64,000 bases of DNA from a virus. Where the stretch lies: IMG/VR virus record IMGVR_UViG_3300024502_000011, positions 60,015 to 124,014 of that record; one strand, given 5' to 3'. How positions within the stretch are numbered: position 1 is the first letter of the stretch; each line of letters begins with the position of its first letter. This document shows, in pieces, positions 30,070-43,875 of this stretch. The notes beneath the pieces are model-generated. The model had not been told where the DNA came from. It worked only from the letters and a program-made list of their open reading frames with translations, and did no database searches. Made by a program: the position numbers and the translations under genes.

Positions 30070-33000
30070 TTATTTATCAATTGCGAAGTCATGAACAAAA
30101 TCCAAACCAAAATGTTCATTTAGAAAACGCATCATTTTTTCCATATCTATCTTTAATCGTTTTCCAGTTCTTGTATCTACAGAATCATAAATCCATTCAT
30201 TAGTTTCTCTGTCGTGTGGTGAAATTAGTGTTGCGTTTCCAGAAGCATCCATAACATAACATTCACCACTAGAAGAGTATATTGAAATTCCATTTGATAA
30301 TGTTCCGGCAGGTGCAGTTCCATTAAATATATCTAGATGATTTGTTCCTGTTGTAGTTGCACGTTGATGGGTTCCGCCTATTTTAACATTTCCTGAATCA
30401 TCTATACGCATTCTTTCTGTTGCAGCAGTATATAATTCAACAGTTCCACCAGTACCTTGAAGTTGACCCATACGCAAAGAAGTGTTATTTCTTATGCTAA
30501 ATATTCTACCAACATCAGCAGTACTTACGTCTATATAAAGACCAACAGTTGCATCGTCTGGATTATTAAATACTATTTCTCCACCTTCACCACCAGTTGC
30601 CAATTGTGTGGTGACTCCTTTCACATTAAGAGTTGTTGCTAGGGTTGTTGTTCCAATACCGACATTCCCAGAAGAACTGATTCTCATTCTTTCAGTAAGA
30701 GTATTTGCTGTTGAACCAGTACTTCCTGCTGATGCTGTTTGGAAAATTAACACTCCACTTCCACCAGTACCAGTACCATTACCAGCAGCAATAGTTAAGT
30801 TAGAACCAGCAGCATCTGTTCCTGTTCTAGCTGGACCTCTTAAAGTAGCTGCTGTAGTTGTAGCACTAGCTTCGCCAGAACCAAGAATAATATCTCCTGT
30901 TGAATTAATACGCATTCTTTCGAAAGGAGAACTATTTGCTTTTGTATAAAACAATAATTCTCCACCAGAGAGTGTTCCAGTACTGTTTTGTATAGCAGTT
31001 ATTCCAGCAACATTGTAGTGTGCATCGTTTTGACCAAGACTTCTACTAAAAAATATTCCACCCAAAACTGCACCAGATGTATTTACGCCACTCACTAAAT
31101 TTAAGAAAGATTGTGTAGCATCATATATTTGTATTGTTTTTGCAGTAGTTAAAATACCTGTATAAGATGTTGTACCATTAATATAATTCGTTCCACCACC
31201 TAGATCTAAGATAGTTGCAGGAGCCGATGTTCCAATACCAACATTTCCAGCAGAACTAATGCGGAATCTTTCAGTAAGAGTATTTGCTGTTGAACCGCTA
31301 CTTCCGGCAGGTGCAGTTTGAAAAACAAGTGCGCCACTTCCACCAGTACCAGTACCATTACCAGCAGCAATAGTTAAGTTAGAACCAGTTAAATTGGTTC
31401 CTGTCATGTTTGGTCCTCGAACTAAGTTCGAACTTGCTGATCCGCCACCTTCACCAAAACCTAAAATAATATTACCATTTAGATCAATTCTCATTCTTTC
31501 AGTTAAAGAAGATCCGTTACTAGTATAAAATGATAATGTCCTTGTTATAGCAGGATTTCCTATAGCTGATCCAGATGCAGCAATAGTTCCAGATCCTGAA
31601 TTATTAAATCCTATTCCAGCCGATCCACTAGCTATCAAATCTCTAGAAGCTCTCCAGCGAGGATTGACTTCAGTTGAGAAATATTCTTCAATTTGTGCAC
31701 CAGAAACTAATTGTATTCTAGTATTATTAAAAGTTCCGGCAACAATAGTACCATTAACTTCTAATTTTACTCCTGGTGAAACTGTACCAATACCAACACG
31801 ATCATTTGTTTGATCTACATATAATGTATTTGTATCTACTGTTAAAGCAGCAGCAGTTAATCTAGTTCCATCAAATGTTAAATTTGCTGATCCAGCAGTT
31901 GTTCCGGATGAATTATATAGAACTTGTGTATTAGAACCACCAATTGGTCCGGTGGCACCTGTAAATCCTGTTGCACCTTGTAATCCAGTTGCTCCAATGA
32001 AACCTGTGGCACCTTGTAATCCAGAACCAGTTGCACCAATGAAACCTGTGGCACCAATGAAACCAGTTGCACCAATAAATCCGGTAGCTCCAGTGAATCC
32101 AGTTGCACCTTGTAATCCAGAACCAGTTGCACCAATGAAACCTGTGGCACCAATGAAACCAGTTGCACCTTGTAATCCAGAACCAGTTGCACCAATGAAA
32201 CCTGTGGCACCAATGAAACCAGTTGCACCAATGAAACCTGTGGCACCTTGTAATCCAGAACCAGTTGCACCAATAAATCCGGTAGCTCCAGTGAATCCAG
32301 TTGCACCAATGAATCCGGTAGCTCCAGTGAAACCTGTGGCACCTTGTAATCCAGAACCAGTTGCACCAATGAAACCTGTGGCACCAATGAATCCGGTAGC
32401 TCCAGTGAAACCTGTGGCACCAATGAATCCTGTGGCACCTGTGAATCCAGTAGCACCAATGAATCCTGTCGCACCTGTTAATCCAGTAACACCATGTAAT
32501 CCTGTGGCACCCGTAAAACCAGTAGCACCTGTGAATCCAGTAGCACCAATTATTGTTGAACTTGGTGTTCCCGCAGAATTAATATCAAATAATTTCCAAT
32601 TTCCACTATCAAAAATTAAAACAATAACATCATTATCTACAATATAAGTATTATCAATAATAATAAATGATGAACTTTCAACTAAATCTGAACCAGATGC
32701 TAATATTTTAAATCCAGTTCCTGTAGAATAATCAACAGCGATATATATCGCTGCACTAGTATACCCAGAAGGTAATGTGACTACAAGATTAGTTGGTGTA
32801 TTATTACCATAAACAATATATCTTTTATTATATTGTGCTGTAAATGAAGTTGTTTGTTTTACCCAGTTAAAATATTCAGAACCCAACGCTGCTGTTGTTT
32901 GTATTGTATTGTCTGAAAATTTAATTCCCTGAGATGAAGTAGTTATAAATCCGCCCGTACAAGTTAATCCTTGTTGAGCAGTTAATAATTTATGTGAAGT

Positions 33001-33147
33001 TAAACCACTAGAATTTGCAGTTGCGATATCTTCAGATGAAATTTCTTCTGTTTCAGCATTAACAATACTTCTAGTTGTTTCTGGTAAAACATCAGGTTCA
33101 ACTTCAGGTAAATTTTCTTCTGGATTTACAATATAAATTTCTGACAT
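30070..33147 (-). CDS. Collagen-like tail fibre protein I
   Basis: 1025 residues in three parts. The N-terminal 200 residues (virion-attachment region) include [20 protein letters not shown]. Residues about 204-404 are an almost perfect collagen-type Gly-X-Y repeat ([16 protein letters not shown] units) that should form a triple helix. The C-terminal part has repeated fibre blocks of the type [16 protein letters not shown] at least four times, ending with a conserved domain [20 protein letters not shown] and [14 protein letters not shown]. No peptidase S74 catalytic motif was seen. Probably a host-receptor or adsorption fibre; a glycosylation cassette follows upstream. Confidence 0.85.
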   Translation of the reverse strand: MSEIYIVNPEENLPEVEPDVLPETTRSIVNAETEEISSEDIATANSSGLTSHKLLTAQQGLTCTGGFITTSSQGIKFSDNTIQTTAALGSEYFNWVKQTTSFTAQYNKRYIVYGNNTPTNLVVTLPSGYTSAAIYIAVDYSTGTGFKILASGSDLVESSSFIIIDNTYIVDNDVIVLIFDSGNWKLFDINSAGTPSSTIIGATGFTGATGFTGATGLHGVTGLTGATGFIGATGFTGATGFIGATGFTGATGFIGATGFIGATGSGLQGATGFTGATGFIGATGFTGATGFIGATGSGLQGATGFIGATGFIGATGFIGATGSGLQGATGFIGATGFIGATGSGLQGATGFTGATGFIGATGFIGATGFIGATGSGLQGATGFIGATGLQGATGFTGATGPIGGSNTQVLYNSSGTTAGSANLTFDGTRLTAAALTVDTNTLYVDQTNDRVGIGTVSPGVKLEVNGTIVAGTFNNTRIQLVSGAQIEEYFSTEVNPRWRASRDLIASGSAGIGFNNSGSGTIAASGSAIGNPAITRTLSFYTSNGSSLTERMRIDLNGNIILGFGEGGGSASSNLVRGPNMTGTNLTGSNLTIAAGNGTGTGGSGALVFQTAPAGSSGSTANTLTERFRISSAGNVGIGTSAPATILDLGGGTNYINGTTSYTGILTTAKTIQIYDATQSFLNLVSGVNTSGAVLGGIFFSRSLGQNDAHYNVAGITAIQNSTGTLSGGELLFYTKANSSPFERMRINSTGDIILGSGEASATTTAATLRGPARTGTDAAGSNLTIAAGNGTGTGGSGVLIFQTASAGSTGSTANTLTERMRISSSGNVGIGTTTLATTLNVKGVTTQLATGGEGGEIVFNNPDDATVGLYIDVSTADVGRIFSIRNNTSLRMGQLQGTGGTVELYTAATERMRIDDSGNVKIGGTHQRATTTGTNHLDIFNGTAPAGTLSNGISIYSSSGECYVMDASGNATLISPHDRETNEWIYDSVDTRTGKRLKIDMEKMMRFLNEHFGLDFVHDFAIDK
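30071..30078 (-). promoter_or_regulatory. Variant late promoter ahead of 30055
   Basis: GATAAATA on the minus strand, 15 bases before the start codon, overlapping the stop of the fibre gene. Same variant as before gp22. Confidence 0.5.
31936..32535 (-). repeat. Collagen-like coding repeat of fibre I
   Basis: Tandem 9-bp and 18-bp units, each encoding Gly-X-Thr-Gly type triplets, with a longer unit that includes GSGLQGATG repeated five times. High internal identity makes slippage and copy-number change likely, and it produces long open frames on the opposite strand that are not genes. Confidence 0.9.
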
Positions 33148-33154
33148 ATTTAAT

Positions 33155-33162
33155 TATTTATA
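33155..33162 (-). promoter_or_regulatory. T4-type late promoter of fibre I
   Basis: TATAAATA on the minus strand, 7 bases ahead of the fibre start codon. The very short distance leaves a leader of only one or two bases, so the start may be effectively leaderless. Confidence 0.55.
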
Positions 33163-34054
33163 ATAAAAAATCAACCCATTTATCAATATGAAATTTCCAA
33201 TCATAATTTTGTCTAGCATATTCTTGAATATCCAAACATTTATTTTTATATTCTTTCGGATTATCAGCATAATAATTCAATAAACTGACAGTTTCTGTTA
33301 TAAAATAATTTGGGTCAATACTAACAACATGACCACCACCAGCAGGACCATTTTTTTCAAAATAACCAACTGGTGTACTAATACATAATTTACCAGCAGC
33401 AGCGGCTTCTAACATAGGAAGTCCCGCACCTTCTTCTGTTGAAGCAGTTATAATACAATCAACGCTTTTATAAAAATTAGGCATTGAAAGATAGTGATAA
33501 AAATTATGTTTCTTAAAAGTTAGTCCAGTATATTTAACAGCTTGCTCAACAAGTGCGCCTCTTTTTATTTCTTGTCCAAAAAAGTTTTGTGTTGAATATG
33601 CTCCAGCCATAGCAACTGTGGATAATTTTTCGGAGGGTTTTGAATAAAATCTATCAAAATGAATTCCAAACGGAACAACATGTGATTTTACTGGAACACC
33701 AAATTCAATAGATTTCTTATCTAATATCTCAGATACAGTTCCATATTTTGCAATTTTATTAAAAATATCTAACCCCATTTGTTGTCTTGCTAATAAAATA
33801 TCCCATTGTCCATGAGCAACTGCAATAATTTTTTGTAATGGTATTTGATAATTTAATAAGAAACCAATACCAACTGGAGTTGTAACAAAATAATCAGTTG
33901 AATCAGAAATTTTTAACATTTCGTCAATTTGATATTGACGTTCCCAATCTAATACTTCAGCATTAATACCAAATCGGTACAATTCTTTACAAAGTGAATT
34001 GTGAATTGTACCAAATGCCCATTTATTTTCTGTAAAAAATATTATATTTCTCAT
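33158..34054 (-). CDS. Glycosyltransferase, GT4-like (GT-B fold)
   Basis: 298 residues. The C-terminal half carries the family E-x7-E motif TEEGAGLPMLEAAAAGKLCI and a following TPVGYFEKNGPAGGG, where retaining GT4 enzymes bind the sugar nucleotide. The N-terminal domain is short (GT4 enzymes usually 350-400 residues) and degenerate. It probably transfers a sugar to a phage or host surface acceptor. Last gene of the cassette read from 37924-37931. Confidence 0.8.
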   Translation of the reverse strand: MRNIIFFTENKWAFGTIHNSLCKELYRFGINAEVLDWERQYQIDEMLKISDSTDYFVTTPVGIGFLLNYQIPLQKIIAVAHGQWDILLARQQMGLDIFNKIAKYGTVSEILDKKSIEFGVPVKSHVVPFGIHFDRFYSKPSEKLSTVAMAGAYSTQNFFGQEIKRGALVEQAVKYTGLTFKKHNFYHYLSMPNFYKSVDCIITASTEEGAGLPMLEAAAAGKLCISTPVGYFEKNGPAGGGHVVSIDPNYFITETVSLLNYYADNPKEYKNKCLDIQEYARQNYDWKFHIDKWVDFLL

Positions 34055-34057
34055 AAT

Positions 34058-34804
34058 TTATTTTCCTAATTCATGAAGAAACTTAAACCCTTTTTGTCTT
34101 AAATAATCAGTGTATTCAAACATCTTAGGAACTCCACCTGTACATCCGATAGCAACTTCATCACAACCTAATTCCCAACCTTTTAAACTTCCCCACATTT
34201 CTTTATTACTTTTTGGATGTGGAGGAACATATGTTCCTAAGTCTGTATATTTTTGTAAAACATATGAAAAGTGCATATCTTCACCAACAATAAAATTGTG
34301 ATCTATTGGTGGTAATTCTCTACAAAAAACTGATAATAAATCCCTGTGGAAAAACCAATTATGTCCAACAATATCTACACGTTCTACTTGTTCATTATTA
34401 TTTCCATCCCAACCATAACGATCAGTCATTTGATATTCATAAGAACTATTTGGAAATTTAATTCCAATTGCTCCAAGCAAACCTGGATGTTTTTCGTATG
34501 TATTTAAACAATTTTCAATCCACTGTGTTCCTGGGATTGTATCATCATCTAATATACAAACATAATTTGTTCTAGCATTTAATGCATAATAAAATCTAGC
34601 CCAAACACCAAAATTAACTGATGCATATGATGATATGCAATAATTGGTTGATGTTTGCATATCATAATGAACATTTGGCATTGAATTTTGCCAATAAAAA
34701 ATATCTTTTACTTTAACTGTTTGTGTTAAAGCTGCATCTACTTGTTTTTTCAAATTTTGAGGTCTTTTATAACCATTCAAAATTACAGTAACATCATTAT
34801 TCAT
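34058..34804 (-). CDS. Glycosyltransferase with GT-A fold
   Basis: 248 residues. TVILNGYKRPQNLKKQVDAAL at the start and LDDDTIPGTQWIENCL with the metal-binding D-D-D motif in the middle show a GT-A nucleotide-sugar enzyme, similar in layout to GT2 or exostosin-type (GT64) families. GHNWFFHRDLL and GEDMHFSYVLQKY later supply acceptor-site and catalytic acidic residues. It lies three bases from the next gene, in the same operon. Confidence 0.78.
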   Translation of the reverse strand: MNNDVTVILNGYKRPQNLKKQVDAALTQTVKVKDIFYWQNSMPNVHYDMQTSTNYCISSYASVNFGVWARFYYALNARTNYVCILDDDTIPGTQWIENCLNTYEKHPGLLGAIGIKFPNSSYEYQMTDRYGWDGNNNEQVERVDIVGHNWFFHRDLLSVFCRELPPIDHNFIVGEDMHFSYVLQKYTDLGTYVPPHPKSNKEMWGSLKGWELGCDEVAIGCTGGVPKMFEYTDYLRQKGFKFLHELGK

Positions 34805-34805
34805 A

Positions 34806-35528
34806 TTATCCCCAATAACAAATCTTTTTATTATCTGAATGATCTAAAATATAGTAACCACGAATATTTAAATCTGATTGTAGCCAAGGATGTAAAGTTG
34901 AACCTATATCTAAATAAGTATTGTTTTTATTTACTTCCCATAATTGTTGTGCTAATATTTTACCCAAAGGACCACAAGCAAATAAATATAATTTATTTTC
35001 TGTTTTCCAATTTTTTAATTCATCAACTAAATTTATATTTTCAACCCAAGCATTATATTTAACCGGAATAAATGCTTCTCCAGAAAAAGGTAAATTATTT
35101 ACTTTAGATTTTTCATTAGCAACTAATATTATATTTCTTTTTTTGAATAGTTCAATGTAATTGTTTATGAAATATTGATAATTTGAATTCACAAATATAT
35201 TAGCATAGGTTAAATTTTCATCACTTTGATCTGATAATTTTTTCATATTATTAAAATTATTATATCCTTGACAACAAGGACAAACTATACCAACATAATA
35301 ATTAGGATCTTTATAGGTGAAAGATTTATGTAATAAATTTCTAGCTAAATCATATCTATCATCAAAACCATTTGTAGACCATTCACCATAACCAGAAGAA
35401 ATACATTCTCCTCTCATAGCAATCATTTCACCATCACCAAATCTAGCTAAAGAAAAATTTTTATTTGACTGTAACATCCATAAAAATTTTTGTATTTCTT
35501 CTTTAAAATTTTTCACAACATACTCCAT
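34806..35528 (-). CDS. DUF1792/GT-D type glycosyltransferase
   Basis: 240 residues. SLARFGDGEMIAM near residue 26 is the hallmark motif of DUF1792 (GT-D fold) enzymes, and FACGPLGKILAQQLW with YLDIGSTLHPWL near the C-terminus matches the second conserved block (GP-x-x-K-x-L ... D-I-G). Known members transfer glucose onto glycans of bacterial surface adhesins, including serine-rich proteins. Here it may glycosylate the fibres encoded on both sides. Confidence 0.75.
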   Translation of the reverse strand: MEYVVKNFKEEIQKFLWMLQSNKNFSLARFGDGEMIAMRGECISSGYGEWSTNGFDDRYDLARNLLHKSFTYKDPNYYVGIVCPCCQGYNNFNNMKKLSDQSDENLTYANIFVNSNYQYFINNYIELFKKRNIILVANEKSKVNNLPFSGEAFIPVKYNAWVENINLVDELKNWKTENKLYLFACGPLGKILAQQLWEVNKNNTYLDIGSTLHPWLQSDLNIRGYYILDHSDNKKICYWG

Positions 35529-35529
35529 A

Positions 35530-36096
35530 TTATTTTTTAATTATTAAAATACCAACATTTAATCCATCAAACCAAGGTGCACCTGAACCAATAATTCTAT
35601 TTTCATAATTTTTATATGATATTTTTTGTCTTAAATAATCTTCAATATTATTTAATTGTAGTCCAGGAATATCAAATGTTATAATAACATATCCATCTTT
35701 TTTAACTTGTTTTATCAGATTAGATAAATGATGTACATGATCACCGGGAATTTCCTCTAGTGCAGAAACATTTAAAATAACATCAAAAGATTCTTTGAAG
35801 TTATCATCTGGTTCTTTTGTTATATCATGTATACAAGTGTTATCTATTCTACTATAAAGAATGTCAGAATTAGTAACATATTCTCGACCAAACTTTTTTT
35901 CTAATTCATTCTTAAATCTCTGATGATGTTCTAAATCAAATCCCCAAGAAGAATTATGAATTTTTGGATTATTTGGTAATTCCAAATTGTTTAAAATATT
36001 TAATAATGTTGGATATTCATACTTTCTAGACCAATGTGGATAAGTATCATCAAAAACATCATTTTTATTTACATATCTAAAATCAATTATTTTCAT
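35530..36096 (-). CDS. SAM-dependent methyltransferase-like protein
   Basis: 188 residues. The second half has the class I methyltransferase layout: FDVILNVSALEEIPGDHVHHLSN (motif IV and following helix), then KKDGYVIITFDIPG (motif VI strand). The SAM-binding glycine loop is poorly preserved in the first half, with WGFDLEHHQRF in its place, so activity is uncertain. It overlaps the upstream methyltransferase by 14 bp, which suggests a paired function in sugar modification. Confidence 0.65.
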   Translation of the reverse strand: MKIIDFRYVNKNDVFDDTYPHWSRKYEYPTLLNILNNLELPNNPKIHNSSWGFDLEHHQRFKNELEKKFGREYVTNSDILYSRIDNTCIHDITKEPDDNFKESFDVILNVSALEEIPGDHVHHLSNLIKQVKKDGYVIITFDIPGLQLNNIEDYLRQKISYKNYENRIIGSGAPWFDGLNVGILIIKK

Positions 36097-36727
36097 ATAA
36101 ATTTATTTCTGGATAATGTGAACTAATTTTATTAGTTTCTGGTCCATCATAGTATTTTTCAATTGGTTTACCTAAAATACTAACAAACGGATCAGATTCA
36201 AGATATATTGGCCTATATGTTTCTTTAGGAAAATCTAAATCTATATTAACTACTTTTTCAGAAAAAGAAGTTATAAAACTATATTTTGATTTTTCTTTTG
36301 TTAAGGATACACTTTCTGTCGCATACTGTAAAGGAAGATGTTCTAGTGTATGTCTGATTATTATTAAATCAAATTTATAATCTATATTTTTTAAATATGT
36401 ATTCATATCAGAACATATAAATTTTATATTATCTTTAGAATAATTTTTATTATTGTAATCTATAGCTTCTTGTACGCAGTCTAATCCAATATAATTAGGA
36501 AGACTGTCTGAAATAGTTCTCATCCAATTCCAATCTCCACAAGAACAATCTAATATTGTATTGATATTTTTTTCTGAAATAAATTTTAAAAGTATACTTT
36601 TAAAATTGGAAGTCCATTCTAATGTACTACCTAATCCAGATCTAGATTCATTTTGTCCCATATACCAACTAAAATCTTTATATATAGTTGTGAAAGTTTC
36701 ATTTATATTATCAATAAGTTTTTCCAT
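36083..36727 (-). CDS. Class I SAM-dependent methyltransferase
   Basis: 214 residues. Motif I is ILDCSCGDWNWM (about 58-69), followed by YIGLDCVQEAIDYN (acidic end of strand 2), FICSDMNTYL and FDLIIIRHTLEHLPLQ (motif IV). Small-molecule or sugar O-/N-methylation is the likely reaction, given the surrounding glycosyltransferases. Start codon follows a short gap after the upstream glycosyltransferase. Confidence 0.8.
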   Translation of the reverse strand: MEKLIDNINETFTTIYKDFSWYMGQNESRSGLGSTLEWTSNFKSILLKFISEKNINTILDCSCGDWNWMRTISDSLPNYIGLDCVQEAIDYNNKNYSKDNIKFICSDMNTYLKNIDYKFDLIIIRHTLEHLPLQYATESVSLTKEKSKYSFITSFSEKVVNIDLDFPKETYRPIYLESDPFVSILGKPIEKYYDGPETNKISSHYPEINLYENN

Positions 36728-36733
36728 AAAAAA

Positions 36734-37888
36734 TTAATTAATCCCTTTTGGATAATATCTATTTAGCCATTCCAAATCAGTTCTTTCTGTATGTCTTTGA
36801 TACCATCCGTCATTAGTATAAACATCCCAAACCATTTGAAAATATTCTTCATACATTTTTCCAACTCTATCTAAGGTGAAATTATTCATAGCCCAATCAT
36901 AACAATTTTTAGGATTGATTTTATCAATATTTTCAGCAGCCCAACAGAAATGATCAAATGTACGACAACGATAACCAGTTACACCATGTAGATTATTTTC
37001 TGCATGTGAACCCCAATCAGTTGTTATAATCGGACAACCAGCAAATAATGCTTCAATTGAAGCACCACCAAAAGGTTCATTGTACATTGAAGGTAAAAAG
37101 AATCCTTTTGCTTTAGACAACATTTCTTTTCGTTGTTCTGAATTTAAATAACCAACTTTTTCTATTTGTCCAGGAATTTCTTTATAACCATATTCTTCTA
37201 AAGAACCTTGACCAGCAATTTTTAATTTAAGTCCCAATTTCTGACAAACTTGATATGCAATGTCAATTCCTTTTCCTGGATAAACTCTACCCATGAATAG
37301 GAAATAATCATCTTTTTCTTGTGAAAATGTAAATTCTTCGGGATCAAAATAATTAGGAATTACTGAATGATACCAATCTTCTTGACAATTGGTGACTGAA
37401 TTTGGTCCTCCAACCGCTGATCTTATTGCATAAGATTCAAAAATTCTATACTTAGCAAAATGACCAGTTCCATAACCAATTCCGGGTTCAACAACAATCA
37501 TATCGGGATGTGCATCACAAACTGGTTTATGTCCTAATCCCCAGAAGGGCAAAATAAAATCTAAAGGTTGTTTGCGTTTTTGAATTTCTCTGATAGTATT
37601 AGTATAAAATGTTCTGTAAGCGTGATCACCCATATCAAACTTAAAGAAGTTCTTACGCCAATCGTAATTACCGTAAGCAATTTCTAGATCTTTATTTGTT
37701 GTAACTGTGACATGTTCATCACAAATTAAATTAGAATCTTCATGACCATAATGAATAATATGATGGCCTCTAGCCTTCATCATTTTTCCAAATTTGAGAA
37801 CCTTCTGCGTATAAGCACAACCCGTGTATTCTGAATTAGTTACAGTATGAGGAAGCCCCAAAATGTGAAATCTGTATTTTTGACTCAT
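36734..37888 (-). CDS. Glycosyltransferase, GT4 family (GT-B fold)
   Basis: 384 residues from ATG 37888, chosen because GGAGA lies nine bases ahead; an upstream TTG frame adds six residues only. YFLFMGRVYPGKGIDIA (donor-site strand), LKIAGQGSLEEYGYKEIPGQIEKVGYL and NEPFGGASIEALFAGCPIITTDWG (E-x7-E motif) are canonical GT4 features. Full-length, so probably the main active enzyme of the cassette. First gene after a late promoter. Confidence 0.9.
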   Translation of the reverse strand: MSQKYRFHILGLPHTVTNSEYTGCAYTQKVLKFGKMMKARGHHIIHYGHEDSNLICDEHVTVTTNKDLEIAYGNYDWRKNFFKFDMGDHAYRTFYTNTIREIQKRKQPLDFILPFWGLGHKPVCDAHPDMIVVEPGIGYGTGHFAKYRIFESYAIRSAVGGPNSVTNCQEDWYHSVIPNYFDPEEFTFSQEKDDYFLFMGRVYPGKGIDIAYQVCQKLGLKLKIAGQGSLEEYGYKEIPGQIEKVGYLNSEQRKEMLSKAKGFFLPSMYNEPFGGASIEALFAGCPIITTDWGSHAENNLHGVTGYRCRTFDHFCWAAENIDKINPKNCYDWAMNNFTLDRVGKMYEEYFQMVWDVYTNDGWYQRHTERTDLEWLNRYYPKGIN

Positions 37889-37923
37889 TATATTTTCTCC
37901 ATTCAACTATTATAAGTTAAACA

Positions 37924-37931
37924 TATTTATA
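37924..37931 (-). promoter_or_regulatory. T4-type late promoter of the glycosylation cassette
   Basis: TATAAATA on the minus strand, directly after the stop of the virion protein gene and 35 bases ahead of the GT4 start. It places the cassette in the late class, together with virion assembly. Confidence 0.8.
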
Positions 37932-40208
37932 TTACAAATAAGAATAGTATGTTGGTCCGCCCCCGCCTCCACTAGCCAATGAAACATCAAAAGTATTTCC
38001 TGCAACTTGCTCAACAGATACTCCCTTATATGTAGAAGATTCATATGCAAAAACGAAGACTGGAATTGTATTATCATACCAAGTCATTGAATATGATCCA
38101 TTCCCTGTTCTTGAAGTAGATGCTATTTTTTCACCATTATCTGTTCTATAAGCTTCAATATTAACTGTACCACCATTTGATCCTGATATTGTTCCAGATA
38201 TAGTGTATGATATAGTATGATAAGTTAAATTCGTATTCATAAAATTACCAATATTTAATACAAATTTTTGATTATAATAGATTCTATTGTCTTGTCCTAA
38301 TGCAAATCTAGGTTGTCTTATATCTGTTGGGTATTGTTTCCAAAAGTTTGTAGTATTATACCATGAATATATAGTTCCCGCCTCAGCATCTGAGTTATAA
38401 TAATTTATATCTACCAAAGTTCTCAATGCAGTTGAATTTGTACCATCTTGTAAAAGACCAAGAGTAGTTATATAAAATGGAAATTGTGATACAGTAGATC
38501 CAGTAATTGTATATAAGTCTAAGCCACTATTAGTTAAAAAATAATTCGTTTCTGGTATATCTTCACGGACAGTACCAAGAGACGATCCAAATGGAGATAC
38601 TGGTGTAAATGTAGAACTTAAAGTACTGGTAGATATTGAGTTACTATAATCTATAGTAGTAAATTTTACTGTATGATTATGAGCACCATCACCATCAGAA
38701 TGTTTCCCGCTAGTGTAATTTAAAAATACTACACCAGTAACTGAGTCTGTACCAACTGACGGTTTAGCTTCAATTATTAATGTATTTAATCCTCTCGATA
38801 AAGTTATACCAGCAGTAGAACCTGTTTCACCAGAATCAATTCTTCTTCCTATAACAAAAGAACCGACTCTATTACCACCACCTGCATGTGTATAAGTTCT
38901 ATCTGCTTGTGAACCGACTGCCATAACTAATGATAAGGCTGCACCATCCATTGTTGACATTAATAAACCAGATTGAACTAATGAAATTGTTGTTGGTTCT
39001 TGAATAAAGAAATCAACTACAAAATTATTTCCAATAAGTCCAGATCGGCCAGATGTCGATTCTGAACTACCAAAAGGAATTTCTAAACTGTTAATTATAC
39101 TGGTACTCGATGAATGATCATACTCATATGTTACAACTAAAACACCACACATACAAGGCATAGTGATTGATGTCACGTTACTTACTCTGGCAGTAATAGA
39201 ACTAGTTGCATTTGTTGCTAATATAGATGTAATTTCATCTATTCTCTTAAAAGATCTATCTGTAGATAATGCCATATTATAAGCAAGACTTGCGGCATCA
39301 GTTCCACTAAATGTTAATGTACATGTTGCGTTGGTTGTGTTTCCTGTACCAGTATTGCCCATATGACTATATGATTCAAAAAATATGTTTCTAAAAGTTT
39401 TAGAAGCTTCTGGTAAAAATGTACTTAGATTTGGAACTTGATTTGCGGCACCAATATTTGATGCAGTAGTTGTTAAATTTCCAGTATTACCATCAATTGG
39501 TATTTTTACTGTTTTAATTCTGGTTGTTGTCGCAACACTATCTTCATATTCATAAGTTATAACAATTTTTGCACTAGTGTTATTTGTAGCTAATCCAGTT
39601 AAATTGATTCTAGCTGTACTAGCCATAGTTGTGGCGTTAGCTGTCCAATTTTGATTAAAATAATTTCTAAAATCACATATAAACGTCCAAGATTGGTGTT
39701 CTCCTGAATTAGTTAGTACACTTGTATTAGAAAAAGTACCAATTGCTATAGCACCCAATGTTAAACCTAAAGTAACATCAGTGACATTTGCGGCGGTGGC
39801 GGCATTATCTACTGAACTAACTTCAAGAAAAGCATTTTTAAATACTATATCATAAATTGTGCAGTTTATATCTGTCGTTGAATTTGTTAATGTAGAAGTC
39901 GCTCCATCAAAAGAAGCACTTACAGTAATAGTTGTAGTTGAAGGAACAGATTTAACCCAATATGTCGTTCCTGATGTTAATCCACCGCCAGTAGATGAAG
40001 GAACTAATCTATTGCCAATTCTCAAACCATGATCTGTCGTGAATGTTATTATATTACCTGTAGCTGATGTTGAATCAATTGTTTTTGACACACCTATATT
40101 TTCAGGAATATACAAATTTATTGACGTGAAATCTCTATTATTTCCTGAAGCGACGGAAGTGTTTGAAAATGGATATGCAAATTCTACTGTTTTTTGTCTT
40201 GTAGCCAT
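37932..40208 (-). CDS. Large beta-rich virion protein, possible fibre or tail spike
   Basis: 758 residues, Ser/Thr/Asn-rich, with no cysteine clusters or enzymatic motif. The N-terminus (RQKTVEFAYPFSNTSVASGN) may attach to the virion. Repeated strand pairs such as AKIVITYEYED and GVLVVTYEYDH point to duplicated beta-domains near residues 210 and 355. The C-terminus holds a carboxypeptidase-regulatory or Ig-like domain (TISGSNGGTVNIEAYRTDNG) and a glycine run (SGGGGGPTYY). Its place between the cassette and fibre II suggests an adsorption apparatus component. Confidence 0.65.
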   Translation of the reverse strand: MATRQKTVEFAYPFSNTSVASGNNRDFTSINLYIPENIGVSKTIDSTSATGNIITFTTDHGLRIGNRLVPSSTGGGLTSGTTYWVKSVPSTTTITVSASFDGATSTLTNSTTDINCTIYDIVFKNAFLEVSSVDNAATAANVTDVTLGLTLGAIAIGTFSNTSVLTNSGEHQSWTFICDFRNYFNQNWTANATTMASTARINLTGLATNNTSAKIVITYEYEDSVATTTRIKTVKIPIDGNTGNLTTTASNIGAANQVPNLSTFLPEASKTFRNIFFESYSHMGNTGTGNTTNATCTLTFSGTDAASLAYNMALSTDRSFKRIDEITSILATNATSSITARVSNVTSITMPCMCGVLVVTYEYDHSSSTSIINSLEIPFGSSESTSGRSGLIGNNFVVDFFIQEPTTISLVQSGLLMSTMDGAALSLVMAVGSQADRTYTHAGGGNRVGSFVIGRRIDSGETGSTAGITLSRGLNTLIIEAKPSVGTDSVTGVVFLNYTSGKHSDGDGAHNHTVKFTTIDYSNSISTSTLSSTFTPVSPFGSSLGTVREDIPETNYFLTNSGLDLYTITGSTVSQFPFYITTLGLLQDGTNSTALRTLVDINYYNSDAEAGTIYSWYNTTNFWKQYPTDIRQPRFALGQDNRIYYNQKFVLNIGNFMNTNLTYHTISYTISGTISGSNGGTVNIEAYRTDNGEKIASTSRTGNGSYSMTWYDNTIPVFVFAYESSTYKGVSVEQVAGNTFDVSLASGGGGGPTYYSYL

Positions 40209-40210
40209 AA

Positions 40211-40390
40211 TTAACTCGATATATCTCTTCTTTTAACTCTTATTTGAAATAATTCATTTGTTCCATTATAATCAACTATTATTTTCCATTCTTCATCATA
40301 TAAGAAACCTCTCCAAACACAATAACCAGTTCTATCTGCTACTGCCAAATCTATACATTCTGCTATTTTATTTGCTAATGGTGAACTCAT
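40211..40390 (-). CDS. 59-residue unknown protein between two fibre genes
   Basis: ATG at 40390, TAA at 40211-40213, between the stop of fibre II and the start of the next gene with almost no gap on either side. The peptide begins MSSPLANKIAECIDLAVADR, has three aromatic residues around YCVWRGFLYDEEWK, and a basic end (RVKRRDISS). The fit into the gap and the amino-acid pattern support a real gene. Possibly a fibre assembly factor; function unknown. Confidence 0.7.
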   Translation of the reverse strand: MSSPLANKIAECIDLAVADRTGYCVWRGFLYDEEWKIIVDYNGTNELFQIRVKRRDISS

Positions 40391-40393
40391 ATA

Positions 40394-43852
<3,459 letters not shown>

Positions 43853-43875
43853 TTAGAAATCTCTTACAGAAAAGA

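Noticed and set aside
31878-32474. Minus-strand Leu/Val/Gln-rich repeat frame inside fibre I (similar at 42778-43137)
   Set aside because: It is a second frame of the same repeat DNA on the coding strand, without conserved protein features or ribosome-binding site.
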